DNA of 64,000 nucleotides from an uncultured Alphaproteobacteria bacterium (lineage in GTDB: Bacteria > Pseudomonadota > Alphaproteobacteria > HIMB59 > GCA-002718135), in NCBI GenBank assembly GCA_902521315.1, contig CABYRH010000002.1:146076-210075 (forward strand). The letters are read 5' to 3'. Shown here in pieces: positions 27,427 through 36,330 of this stretch. Numbering within the stretch: position 1 is the first letter of the stretch; each line of letters opens with the position of its first letter. The translations under genes and the position numbers were made by a program. The notes under the pieces were generated by a model that did no database searches, was not told where the DNA came from, and worked only from the letters and a program-made list of their open reading frames with translations.

Positions 27427-28258
27427 ATATAGCTTACCTTTAAAAATATTTTTATATCTAAGCATAACTGTTTTTTTTATATTTATCTTATTACCCTTTG
27501 TTGAAATGTTTTACGCGTCTTTACGACCTTTAAAGCACATATTTAGATCTCCTTATCAATTTTATTCTGATGACTTATCTTTTTGGGCATATAGAGAAAT
27601 GTGGAACACAGTTCCTCTTTTAGGAAGATATATTTTTAATAGTTTTTTTATGGCTATTACAGTAACTTTTTTTACACTTTTATTTGTAATTCCTGCTGCG
27701 TACTCATACGCAAGATTTAATTTCCCATTCAAACAAGGTAGTTTATGGGTTCTTTTGGCAGTAAATATGTTTTCTGGTGCGGTATTATTAATACCTCTAT
27801 TTAAACTATTAAGATATTTTGACCTTTTAAATACATATTTTGCAATGATTGTACCAGGAATAGCATTTTGTATTCCAACTTCAATATGGCTATTGAAAGC
27901 ATATTTTGAAAAAATTCCAGTTGAGCTAGAGGAGGCAGCATATTGTGATGGAGCTTCAAGAATGGATATTCTTTTCAGAATTATTGCACCATTGAGCACT
28001 CCAGGCATTGCTGTAACTGCTATATATGCTTTTATTCAAGCTTACGCTCAACAATTCCTCTTTGCTATAACATTTAATTCAATTAGAGAATATATGCCAA
28101 TAGTATCAGGTTTAACTGAGTTCATTGGCTACCAATCTGTGAAATGGAATGAAATGATGGCAGCTTCTATTGTTGGAGTATTCCCAGTTTTAATAGTCTT
28201 TATATTTTTACAAAAGTATATTGTAGAAGGTTTAACGGCTGGGGCTGTAAAAAACTAA
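27419..28258 (+). CDS. Sugar ABC permease, MalG-type
   Basis: 279-aa partner permease with six helices, SLRPLKHIFRSPYQF after helix 1 and EAA loop EEAAYCDGASRMDILFRI. The end LTAGAVKN is typical of MalG relatives. It overlaps the upstream permease by eight bases; a 69-base gap precedes the binding-protein gene, which has its own strong ribosome-binding site. Substrate is expected to be an amino-sugar oligosaccharide from the neighbours. Confidence 0.92.
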   Translation: MDKYSLPLKIFLYLSITVFFIFILLPFVEMFYASLRPLKHIFRSPYQFYSDDLSFWAYREMWNTVPLLGRYIFNSFFMAITVTFFTLLFVIPAAYSYARFNFPFKQGSLWVLLAVNMFSGAVLLIPLFKLLRYFDLLNTYFAMIVPGIAFCIPTSIWLLKAYFEKIPVELEEAAYCDGASRMDILFRIIAPLSTPGIAVTAIYAFIQAYAQQFLFAITFNSIREYMPIVSGLTEFIGYQSVKWNEMMAASIVGVFPVLIVFIFLQKYIVEGLTAGAVKN

Positions 28259-28327
28259 TATATTAAATAAATTCGCTTGATTGTATTCATATTATAGTGG
28301 TACGGTAGTAAATAATTTGGAGGAAAC

Positions 28328-29539
28328 ATGAAATTTTTAAAAACTACTTCAATCGCTTCTTTCATATTTTTTTTGTTTTTTGGTTTCAATGCAAATTCAC
28401 AGGAATTACATGGAATTCTGTGTGGCGGTGAAATTAGACAAGCGGATATGGATGTTGCAGCAGAATTCGAAAGTGCCAATCCTGGAGTTACTATTAAATG
28501 GGAAGCTGTTCCTTGGGGAACTTGTCAGGACAAAGTAATAAACTTGGCTATTGCGGGAGATCCTGTAGATTTAGCCTATGTTGGTTCTAGAACATTAAAA
28601 GGACTTGCTGAAAATGGTCATATCATTAATGTTGACATACCTCAGTCACAAATTGGCATGTATCAACCTGGTATTTTAAATACTGTATCTCACATGGGTA
28701 AGGTTTGGGGATATCCAAGAGCTTTTTCTACAAAAGCTTTATTTATGAATTGTGATTTACTAGAGCAAGCGGGTGTTGCATGTGAAGGTCCTAAAACATG
28801 GGATGAATTATATACAATGGCTGAAGCTGTTACAAATAATGTACCAGGTGTTGCTGGAATTGGATTAACTGGTAAGGATTTTGATAATACCATGCATCAG
28901 TTCCTGAATTATTTATACAGTAATGGAGGTCAAGTTATTGATCCTGATACCAATACAATTACTTTAAATAGTTCAAATGCAGTTGAAGCTCTTGCTTTTT
29001 ATGGAAAATTAGCAAACGTAGCTCAAGAGGGCCCTTTAGCATATGAAAGATCTCAATTAAGAGATCTTCTTAATGATAAAAAAATTGCAATGTACATAGA
29101 CGGCCCATGGGGACGAGGTACTCACAATGAAGATCTAAATATGAAAACTGTTAGAATTCCTGCTGGACCACAAGGTGAGCAAGGAACATTATTAATTACT
29201 GACAGTATTGCTGTTTTTAATAATACTGGAAATGAAGAGCTTGCTAATAAATTTGCAGCAATGGTTACTTCTCCAAAGTGGCAATATAAATTAGATACTG
29301 AGTGGGGATTAACTCCAATTATGCAATACGATTCAATAGGTAGTGAAGCACCTTACAATGATGACTATTGGATGATGTTTATTGATGCAATTGGAGATGG
29401 TGGACCAGAACCTCTATTTGTTGATTATAAAGCTTTTCAATCAGTTATGAATAATATGATCCAAGGAGCAATTCTTGGTGAAGGTGATCCAGCTGATTTA
29501 GTAGCTGAAGCTGCTGAAGAGTTAGAAGAATATAAATAA
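28328..29539 (+). CDS. Sugar ABC substrate-binding protein
   Basis: 403-aa periplasmic binding protein of the MalE/UgpB class. A signal peptide covers residues 1-24 (cut near ANSQ). The mature protein has VTIKWEAVPWGTCQDKV, PKTWDELYTMAEAV and DGPWGRG, all family marks. Shine-Dalgarno GGAGGA at 28319-28324 fits the ATG at 28328. Its gene comes after the permeases, not before them. A strong stem-loop follows the stop. The ligand is probably GlcNAc-containing sugar, by context only. Confidence 0.88.
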   Translation: MKFLKTTSIASFIFFLFFGFNANSQELHGILCGGEIRQADMDVAAEFESANPGVTIKWEAVPWGTCQDKVINLAIAGDPVDLAYVGSRTLKGLAENGHIINVDIPQSQIGMYQPGILNTVSHMGKVWGYPRAFSTKALFMNCDLLEQAGVACEGPKTWDELYTMAEAVTNNVPGVAGIGLTGKDFDNTMHQFLNYLYSNGGQVIDPDTNTITLNSSNAVEALAFYGKLANVAQEGPLAYERSQLRDLLNDKKIAMYIDGPWGRGTHNEDLNMKTVRIPAGPQGEQGTLLITDSIAVFNNTGNEELANKFAAMVTSPKWQYKLDTEWGLTPIMQYDSIGSEAPYNDDYWMMFIDAIGDGGPEPLFVDYKAFQSVMNNMIQGAILGEGDPADLVAEAAEELEEYK

Positions 29540-29553
29540 TCACTTTAATATAT

Positions 29554-29578
29554 TGCTAGGGCAAAACTTGCCCTAGCA
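29554..29578 (+). terminator. Stem-loop after sugar-binding-protein gene
   Basis: TGCTAGGGCAA (29554-29564) pairs perfectly with TTGCCCTAGCA (29568-29578) around a three-base loop, followed by a short T stretch. It lies 15 bases after the stop and before the SIS-domain gene. Confidence 0.75.
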
Positions 29579-29595
29579 TTTAATGTAAAATTCAA

Positions 29596-30324
29596 ATGAG
29601 TAAATTAACAAGGTCTTATTCCTCAAAAATTAATTCAATATTAAAGAAGATATTAAAAGAAGAAGAAAAAAAATTCTTACAGTGTGCTAAATTAATTAGC
29701 AAATCATATAAAAAAGGTGGGCAGTTATATATTTTTGGAACTGGACATTCTAGATTGCTAGGAGAAGAATCATTTCACAGAGCAGGAGGTTTTGCTGCAG
29801 CTTGTCCAATAAGAGATGATGATCTCAGTTTTAAAAAAGGAGCAAGAAAAGCAACTGCTCTGGAAAGAACTCCAAATATTGCAAAAAAAGCTCTCGCTAA
29901 ATATAAAATTAGCAGCAAAGATGTATTAATGATTGTGTCTAATTCTGGCGTTAATCATGCGCCAGTTGAAGCAGCTTTAATTGCAAAGAAAAAAAAAATA
30001 AAAACTATTTCGCTAACATCTGTTAAATTTTCTAAAAAAGCTCCTCTATCTAAATTAAATAAAAGATTATTTGAAATAACAGATATATTCATTGATAATA
30101 AGATTCCACCTGGCGATGCGATTATAAATGTAAATGATAATATGGTTGGGCCAGCTTCAACAATTACCGGATCTTTTATTTTAAATTCAATTTTAATTGA
30201 AGTTGCAAATATCTTAAAAAATGAAAAATTATTCCCATTCTACATCAGTGTAAATATGCCAAATGCTAAAAAAAATAATGATATATTAGAGAAAAAATTT
30301 AGTAAGATTAATCCTCATTTATAA
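29596..30324 (+). CDS. SIS-domain protein, UPF0309-like
   Basis: 242-aa sugar-isomerase-fold protein. FGTGHSRLLGEESFHRAGG near residue 50 is the sugar-phosphate-binding loop in the form seen in UPF0309 proteins. A later VSNSGVNHAPVEAAL is the second SIS loop. No paired second SIS domain is present, so it acts as a dimer if enzymatic. It follows the transporter and precedes NagA, so it may isomerise or sense a phosphorylated amino sugar. The biochemical activity of this family is not known to me. Confidence 0.72.
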   Translation: MSKLTRSYSSKINSILKKILKEEEKKFLQCAKLISKSYKKGGQLYIFGTGHSRLLGEESFHRAGGFAAACPIRDDDLSFKKGARKATALERTPNIAKKALAKYKISSKDVLMIVSNSGVNHAPVEAALIAKKKKIKTISLTSVKFSKKAPLSKLNKRLFEITDIFIDNKIPPGDAIINVNDNMVGPASTITGSFILNSILIEVANILKNEKLFPFYISVNMPNAKKNNDILEKKFSKINPHL

Positions 30325-30379
30325 ATTTTTTAAATTTTTTTAAAAATCAAGAAATTGCTATATAAGATATTAAAGTTAG

Positions 30380-31474
30380 ATGACTGATCAAAATAAAGTT
30401 AGTGGGAAAATTATAAATCACAACTCTTCCTATGTTGGAGATGTATATTTCAATGAAAAAATTATCGACTTGAAAATAAAAGACCCTGAAGATTATGAGA
30501 ATATTATAATTCCTGGTTTTGTTGATCTCCATTGTCATGGTGGTAATGGTTTTGATGTAATGGAGGGCACACAATCAATTATTGAAATGTCAAAATATCA
30601 TTTACGGCATGGGACAACTTCAATAATGCCAACTACTTGGACAAATACTTTAGAAAATACTATTTCAGCGTTAAATGGATTTAATGAAATAAAGAGAGAT
30701 AATGGTAATAATATCCTTGGAGTTCATTTAGAGGGACCTTTTATTAATCCTAATAAACTTGGAGCTCAACCAAATTTGACTGGGAAGCCATCTTTAGATT
30801 TTATAAAAAAAATTCTTGAAATTTCTGATGTAAAAATCATTACTTTAGCTCCAGAAATTGATGGAATGCAAGAATTTATAAATGATTTAGTGGAGCTAAA
30901 TATTAAGATTCAATTTGGTCACACTTTGGCAGACTTTGATTGCTGTGAAAAAATTATGAAAAATCATGAAATTGGTTTTACACATTTGTATAATGCTATG
31001 TCTGGTAATGATCATAGATCACCAGGAGTTTTATCAGCTGCTCTTTCAAAAGGAAAATATGCTGAAATAATTTGCGATAATATTCATGTTAGTAAAGAAG
31101 CAATTAAAATTGCAAAAAAATGTATTCCTGGTTTGTATACAATAACAGATTCGATTAACGCAAGCGGACTGAGTGATGGAGAATATATATTTGCAAAAAA
31201 TAATATAAAAAAAGAAAATCATTCAGTAAAAATTATATCTGATGGTACTTTAGCCGGAAGTATTGTTACTATGGATCAAACTTTTAAAAATTTAATATCA
31301 ATGGATTTTTCATTAGAAGAAGCAGTTGCTTTAACAAGTTATAATGCTTCTAAATATTTGAATCTAGATAATGTCGGTGTTATTCAAAAAAATTTTTTAA
31401 GCAATTTTCTTATTTTAGATAAAAAATTTAATCTTAAAGAAGTTTATTTAAGAGGAAAAAAAATTAATGTCTAG
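30380..31474 (+). CDS. nagA: N-acetylglucosamine-6-phosphate deacetylase
   Basis: 364-aa amidohydrolase that removes acetate from GlcNAc-6-phosphate. Metal ligands are visible in VDLHCHGG (HxH), the Glu of GVHLEGPF, the His of FGHTLADF and FTHLYNAM, and the catalytic Asp of YTITDSINAS. It overlaps the downstream SIS deaminase by eight bases, so the two steps are coupled. No GlcNAc kinase for making its substrate is in the window. Confidence 0.93.
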   Translation: MTDQNKVSGKIINHNSSYVGDVYFNEKIIDLKIKDPEDYENIIIPGFVDLHCHGGNGFDVMEGTQSIIEMSKYHLRHGTTSIMPTTWTNTLENTISALNGFNEIKRDNGNNILGVHLEGPFINPNKLGAQPNLTGKPSLDFIKKILEISDVKIITLAPEIDGMQEFINDLVELNIKIQFGHTLADFDCCEKIMKNHEIGFTHLYNAMSGNDHRSPGVLSAALSKGKYAEIICDNIHVSKEAIKIAKKCIPGLYTITDSINASGLSDGEYIFAKNNIKKENHSVKIISDGTLAGSIVTMDQTFKNLISMDFSLEEAVALTSYNASKYLNLDNVGVIQKNFLSNFLILDKKFNLKEVYLRGKKINV

Positions 31475-32489
31475 TTCTCAAGTTTTATCCGAAGCACTCT
31501 CAATTCCAAATAAAATTAATCATTTTAGCTTGAATGATAAAAATAATTACCAAGAAATATCAAATTTGATATCAGAAAAAAAAATTGATTATGTTGTTAC
31601 TGTGGCAAGAGGTACTTCAGATTGTGCAGCTCTTTATTTGTCTTATATGTTTGCAAAATATCTTGGTTTACCAACATATAGCATGCCTCCATCTATAATA
31701 ACTTTAGAGGAATCAAAATTTGATTTTTCAAGAGCATTAGTTTTCATAATTTCTCAATCTGGAAAAAGTGAAGATTTAGTCGAATGCCATAAAATGGTAC
31801 AAAAAATGGGAGCTAAGACCATATTAATAAGTAATAATTTAAATAGCCCCATTATTAAAACATCCAATTATTTTTTTGATATAAATGCGGGAGAAGAAAA
31901 AAGTGTTGCAGCAACAAAAACCTTTGTTATGTCTTTATTGATAATTATAAAGCTTGTTTTTAATACTCTTAATAAAAAAGATATTAATAAGCAAATTGAA
32001 AAGCTAAGCGATCATTTAATTTTAGATAATCAAAATCAATGGAGTCCAAATATATTAGATAAAACGATAAGTAATGGATATATAATTAGCAGGGGTGTTG
32101 GATATGCAATTTCTAATGAAATATCATTAAAGTTTAAAGAGTTATGTCAAGAAATGATTGAGCCTTTTAGTAGCGCTGAAGTAATGCATGGTCCAAAAAG
32201 CTTGATAGAAAACTCATTCAAGTTATTTACTATATCGCTTAGAGATAAAAGTGGGATGATAGTAACAAAAGATTCTAGTCAAATTATTTCACTAACTAAT
32301 CTTCACTATGAAATTACCTATGATGAAAACTCACATACAAAATTAAGATATAACACTTGTGAAATGATAGAATTAGATCCAATAATAGTACTATCAAAAT
32401 TTTATCCATGGATTGTTAATTATTCTTTTGAAAAGGGATTAGATCCAGACAATCCTAGATATTTAACTAAAGTAACACAAACATTCTAA
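31467..32489 (+). CDS. SIS-type glucosamine/galactosamine-6-phosphate deaminase (AgaS/NagB-II-like)
   Basis: 340 aa with two SIS domains resembling the isomerase half of GlmS. ARGTSDCAALYLSYM and SQSGKSEDLVE form the first site; KSVAATKTFVMS and HGPKSLIE are later marks. No glutaminase domain is present, so it deaminates the sugar phosphate to a hexose 6-phosphate and ammonia. It overlaps nagA by eight bases, a common arrangement for NagA-NagB-II. Whether it prefers glucosamine or galactosamine phosphate is not clear. Confidence 0.85.
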   Translation: MSSSQVLSEALSIPNKINHFSLNDKNNYQEISNLISEKKIDYVVTVARGTSDCAALYLSYMFAKYLGLPTYSMPPSIITLEESKFDFSRALVFIISQSGKSEDLVECHKMVQKMGAKTILISNNLNSPIIKTSNYFFDINAGEEKSVAATKTFVMSLLIIIKLVFNTLNKKDINKQIEKLSDHLILDNQNQWSPNILDKTISNGYIISRGVGYAISNEISLKFKELCQEMIEPFSSAEVMHGPKSLIENSFKLFTISLRDKSGMIVTKDSSQIISLTNLHYEITYDENSHTKLRYNTCEMIELDPIIVLSKFYPWIVNYSFEKGLDPDNPRYLTKVTQTF

Positions 32490-32490
32490 T

Positions 32491-34104
32491 TTGAATAATA
32501 TTGATATAGCAATTATTGGTGCAGGTTCTGCAGGAAGTATAATAGCAAATAAACTTCTTAATGAAACTAATTTTAATATAGCCCTTATTGAGGCTGGACC
32601 AAAAGATAACAATCCTATTATTGATGTTCCTCTTGGTTATGGAATGACATTTTATAATAAAAAAATTAATTGGAACTTCTACTCAGAAAAACAAGATAAA
32701 TTATTCAATAGGCAAATATATTATCCAAGAGGTAAAGTTTTAGGTGGTTCTGGCTCAATAAACGCAATGGTGTATGCAAGAGGATTAAAAACAGATTATG
32801 AGAATTGGGGTAAGAACAAGGAATGGAGTTTTGAAAATATAAAAAAAGTATACAGTTCAATGGAGCAACAAATAAATGATGATAAAGAATTTCTTACAAA
32901 AGAAAAGATTCCAGTAAATAATGTAAGTAAGCATCATCATCCAATTTTAGAATATTTTTTTGATGCTAGTAATGAAATTGGTATTAAAAAAAATACAAAT
33001 TTAACTACATCAATTGAAAATCAAGTTGGTCATTATAATATTAATACTTACAACGGTACTAGACATTCATCATCAAAAGTTTTTTTAAAGCCTGTATTAA
33101 AAAATCCTAGATTAACTATATTAGACAACACTCAAGTTAAAAATTTAATAATTAAAGATAAAAAAATTACTGGTATTAAAATTCAAAATAAATCAATAGA
33201 ACAAATAATACACCTATCTCATGGAGCAATTTTATGTTCTGGCTCAATAATGACACCTTATTTGTTAATGCATTCTGGTATTGGTGACAAAGAGCATTTA
33301 AAAAAATTTGATAAAGAAATAATAATTGATAATTCTAATGTTGGAAGAAATCTTCAGGATCATCTTGGGTTAGATTATTTATTTAAAACTCATCATCATT
33401 CACTAAATAAATTGTTAGGAACTTGGCCAGGCAGAATTACTTCTGTGTTAAAATATATTTATAATAGGAAAGGACCATTATCACTAAGTATTAATCAGTC
33501 TGGAGGATATGTAAATTGGCATTCAAAACATCATTATCCCAACTTACAGATTTATTTTAATCCGTTAACTTATTCTATCACTCATAGAAATAAAAGACCT
33601 CTTCTAAAAACAGATAAATTTAATGGTTTTATTATTGGTTATAATTCTTGTCGACCAAAAAGTTTGGGCAGAGTTGCATTGAACTCTCCTAATTTTGATG
33701 ATGCACCTTTGATAGATCCAAATTTTCTATCACATGAAGAAGATATATATGATGTTAAATGTGCAATTAATTTTTCTAAAGTTTTGGCGAATACAAATAG
33801 TATAAAAAAAATAAGAAATGAAAGTGTTACACATGATCTCTTAAATGCTACTGAAGAAGAAATGATTGATCACTTTAAATCTAATGCAGTTTCTATCTAT
33901 CATCCTTGTGGTACTTGTAAAATGGATGAAGATCCTAAAAAAGGAGTTGTCTCTGAAAGATTAAAAGTTCATGGAATGGAGAATCTTTGGATTGCTGATG
34001 CATCTGTTTTTCCAAATATTACTTCTGGAAATATAAATGCCCCTGTAATGATGCTTGCTAATCTTGGAACTAAATTTATTATTGAGGATTTAAATAAGAT
34101 TTAA
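32491..34104 (+). CDS. GMC-family FAD oxidoreductase (choline-dehydrogenase-like)
   Basis: 537-aa flavoenzyme. The FAD motif is IIGAGSAGSIIANKLL, followed by YPRGKVLGGSGSINAMVYAR and later YHPCGTCKMDEDP with the active-site His, then a SGNINAPVMMLA end. The start is a TTG one base after the deaminase stop; no ATG exists upstream in frame. It probably oxidises a sugar or alcohol. The closely packed enolase-superfamily gene after it suggests a joint oxidation then dehydration path. Choline is only one family substrate, and no betaine genes are adjacent. Confidence 0.87.
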   Translation: MNNIDIAIIGAGSAGSIIANKLLNETNFNIALIEAGPKDNNPIIDVPLGYGMTFYNKKINWNFYSEKQDKLFNRQIYYPRGKVLGGSGSINAMVYARGLKTDYENWGKNKEWSFENIKKVYSSMEQQINDDKEFLTKEKIPVNNVSKHHHPILEYFFDASNEIGIKKNTNLTTSIENQVGHYNINTYNGTRHSSSKVFLKPVLKNPRLTILDNTQVKNLIIKDKKITGIKIQNKSIEQIIHLSHGAILCSGSIMTPYLLMHSGIGDKEHLKKFDKEIIIDNSNVGRNLQDHLGLDYLFKTHHHSLNKLLGTWPGRITSVLKYIYNRKGPLSLSINQSGGYVNWHSKHHYPNLQIYFNPLTYSITHRNKRPLLKTDKFNGFIIGYNSCRPKSLGRVALNSPNFDDAPLIDPNFLSHEEDIYDVKCAINFSKVLANTNSIKKIRNESVTHDLLNATEEEMIDHFKSNAVSIYHPCGTCKMDEDPKKGVVSERLKVHGMENLWIADASVFPNITSGNINAPVMMLANLGTKFIIEDLNKI

Positions 34105-34107
34105 TTT

Positions 34108-35208
34108 ATGAAAATAGTTAAACTTGAAACGTTCACAAAACCATATGTCAGTTTTGTAAAAATAACAATTGAGGATGGTTCAATAGGTTATGGTCAGATG
34201 TCAACTTATCATGCAGATATCACAGCTCAAATTTTTCATAAACAAGTAGCACCCTGGGTTTTAGGAAAAGAATATTTTGATTTTGATGATTTAGAAGATT
34301 TTATCTTTGAAAGAGAGCATAAATTTCCAGGATCATATCTTTTACGTGCAATTGCTGGTTTTGATACAGCGTTGTGGGATTTGAAAGGTAAAATTGAAAG
34401 TAAGCCCGTAGTTTCATTGATAGGAGGGTCTCCAGGTAATTTAAGAATTTATGGTTCATCAATGAAAAGAGATATTACACCAGATGATGAAGCAAATAGA
34501 TTTAAAAAACTCTTTGATGAAAAAGGCGTTAATGCATTTAAATTTAGAGTTGGTTCTGAATGTGGAAGAGGAGTTGATGAATGGGAAGGAAGAACACCTA
34601 GTATAGTCAAAACAATAAATTCGACTTTAGATAAAAGTGTAATTAAAATGGTCGATGCAAATAGTTGCTATAGTTCTATCCAAGCAATAGAAATTGGTAA
34701 ACTTTTAGAAGATAATAATGTTACTCATTTTGAGGAACCTTGTCCTTACTGGAAGCCAGAAGAAACTAAAAAAGTCACTGATAGTTTAAAGATAGATGTT
34801 ACTGGGGGTGAGCAGGATTGTGATCTGCGAATTTGGAGAGATATGGTTAACAGAAAAATTGTAAATATTTTTCAGCCTGATGTTATGTATATGGGAGGGT
34901 TGACCAAAGCTTTAAAGGTTGCTAAAATTATTGAAGAAGGCGGTTTTATCTGTACCCCACATACTGCAAATTTATCTTTAGTTACAATTTGTACAATGCA
35001 TTTTTTAAAAGCAATAAATAACTCAGGGCCCTATCTTGAATTTTCGATTGAGGGTAAAGATTATTATCCTTGGCAGCAGAATTTATTTTTAGGCGATCCT
35101 TTTAAAATATCTAACGGAATGGTTAAAATTGAAAATACTCCTGGCTGGGGTATTGAGATTAATCCTGACTGGTTAGAGAAATCAGAATATAAAAAGACAG
35201 AAATATAA
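34108..35208 (+). CDS. Enolase-superfamily (mandelate racemase-like) dehydratase
   Basis: 366-aa member of the mandelate racemase group. The catalytic KxR pair lies in AFKFRVG, metal ligands in KMVDANSCY, THFEEPCPYW and TGGEQDC, and the His base in ICTPHTANLS, with FQPDVMYMGG before it. Such enzymes remove water from sugar acids or racemise them. It is three bases after the GMC oxidoreductase and three bases before an HAD phosphatase, so the three form an operon. Sugar-acid substrate is an inference. Confidence 0.87.
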   Translation: MKIVKLETFTKPYVSFVKITIEDGSIGYGQMSTYHADITAQIFHKQVAPWVLGKEYFDFDDLEDFIFEREHKFPGSYLLRAIAGFDTALWDLKGKIESKPVVSLIGGSPGNLRIYGSSMKRDITPDDEANRFKKLFDEKGVNAFKFRVGSECGRGVDEWEGRTPSIVKTINSTLDKSVIKMVDANSCYSSIQAIEIGKLLEDNNVTHFEEPCPYWKPEETKKVTDSLKIDVTGGEQDCDLRIWRDMVNRKIVNIFQPDVMYMGGLTKALKVAKIIEEGGFICTPHTANLSLVTICTMHFLKAINNSGPYLEFSIEGKDYYPWQQNLFLGDPFKISNGMVKIENTPGWGIEINPDWLEKSEYKKTEI

Positions 35209-35211
35209 AAA

Positions 35212-35871
35212 ATGATTAAAAATATAATTTTTGATTTTGATGGTGTAATAGTTGATAGTGAAGTTTTGGTCTCTAAAGCATTTTCAAAATATTTTAAAAA
35301 ATTTGGTCATTCTTTTAAAGAGGAACAATTTTATAAATATGCTGGAAATAAAACCGTAGAAGTAATAAATTTATTATCTGCAAAATATAATATTGAAAAT
35401 AAAAAAAAATTTACAAATGAAATATATGAGATTGTTTCAGAGGTCTATGCAAAGGATTTAAAATTAGTTGAAGGAGCAAAGGATTATATTAGTAGATCAG
35501 ATAGAAATCACTACATTGGATCCAATAGTAATAAAGACAGAATTCTTGATGGTTTGAAAATTGTTGGTTTAGATAAAACATTTTTAAGTAATCAGGTTTA
35601 CTCATTTGATATGGTTAAAAGACCAAAACCTGATCCAGATATATACTTAAAGGTTTTAAATGATAATTCACTTGATAGAGAAGAAACAGTCATTATTGAA
35701 GATAGTGGGGTAGGTGTTAAAGCAGCTACTGCAGCAAAAGTAAGAGTATTTGGTCTTACTGCAGGAAAACATTGGCATTCAAATAGAGAGAAAAATGAAT
35801 TATTTGACAATGGTGCTATGAATGTGTTTAGTGATTATGAAAGTCTAGGTAAGGCAATAGAGGAACTTTAA
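35212..35871 (+). CDS. HAD-superfamily phosphatase / phosphoglucomutase-like
   Basis: 219-aa HAD hydrolase of the beta-phosphoglucomutase group. The nucleophile motif is IIFDFDGVIVDSE at the N-terminus, then SNSNKD, then KRPKPDPDIYLK and the metal Asp pair in VIIEDSGVGVKAA. A helical cap of about 65 residues sits after the first motif. It probably dephosphorylates a small sugar phosphate. Stop and next start adjoin, so it is part of the same run. Confidence 0.87.
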   Translation: MIKNIIFDFDGVIVDSEVLVSKAFSKYFKKFGHSFKEEQFYKYAGNKTVEVINLLSAKYNIENKKKFTNEIYEIVSEVYAKDLKLVEGAKDYISRSDRNHYIGSNSNKDRILDGLKIVGLDKTFLSNQVYSFDMVKRPKPDPDIYLKVLNDNSLDREETVIIEDSGVGVKAATAAKVRVFGLTAGKHWHSNREKNELFDNGAMNVFSDYESLGKAIEEL

Positions 35872-36330
35872 ATGGGACCAGATGTAAAAGGCAATCCACT
35901 GTATATTTCAGTTTATCTTTTGATAGCCTCCTACATTTTAGGCGAATTTATTTTCCCTAAATATCCACTGTTGTATATGCTTAATCTTTTAGGAATATTA
36001 ATTTTAATATTAATGCCAATTGTATTTTTTTCTTCACGAAATGCATTTAATGCTCATGAAGAGAAATTACTTCCACAAACTGAAACAAATAAAATTATAA
36101 AAACGGGAATTTTTGCTTATTCTCGAAATCCAATTTATCTTTGTTTTGTTTTATTTCATTTTGGAATGTTTCTTACTTTTGAAAATATTATGTATTTTCT
36201 TTGCTCTATAGGATTATTTTTTTGGTTAAATAACTTTGTAATATATGAAGAAGAAAAGTATTTAAAAGATAAATTTGGGGATGAATTTGAAAGATATTGT
36301 GATTCTGTAAAAAGATGGATTTTCTTCTAG
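35872..36330 (+). CDS. Isoprenylcysteine/phospholipid methyltransferase-like membrane protein
   Basis: 152-aa membrane protein with four hydrophobic segments. SRNPIYLCFVLFHFGMF and a C-terminal EEKYLKDKFGDEFERY are the marks of the ICMT/PEMT-like methyltransferase fold, in which the SAM site lies near the RNPxY and EE residues. It probably methylates a lipid or a hydrophobic compound. It follows the HAD gene with no gap. The substrate is unknown in bacterial members. Confidence 0.78.
   Translation: MGPDVKGNPLYISVYLLIASYILGEFIFPKYPLLYMLNLLGILILILMPIVFFSSRNAFNAHEEKLLPQTETNKIIKTGIFAYSRNPIYLCFVLFHFGMFLTFENIMYFLCSIGLFFWLNNFVIYEEEKYLKDKFGDEFERYCDSVKRWIFF

Noticed and set aside
27562-28008. 148-codon open frame on the minus strand opposite the MalG-type permease
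   Set aside because: It lies wholly inside a permease gene with clear family motifs and itself has no recognisable motif, so it is a shadow frame.
29596-30324. UPF0309-like SIS protein as MurQ etherase
   Set aside because: It shares the SIS fold, but the FGTGHSRLLGEESFHRAGG loop fits UPF0309 and the MurQ-specific motifs are not seen.
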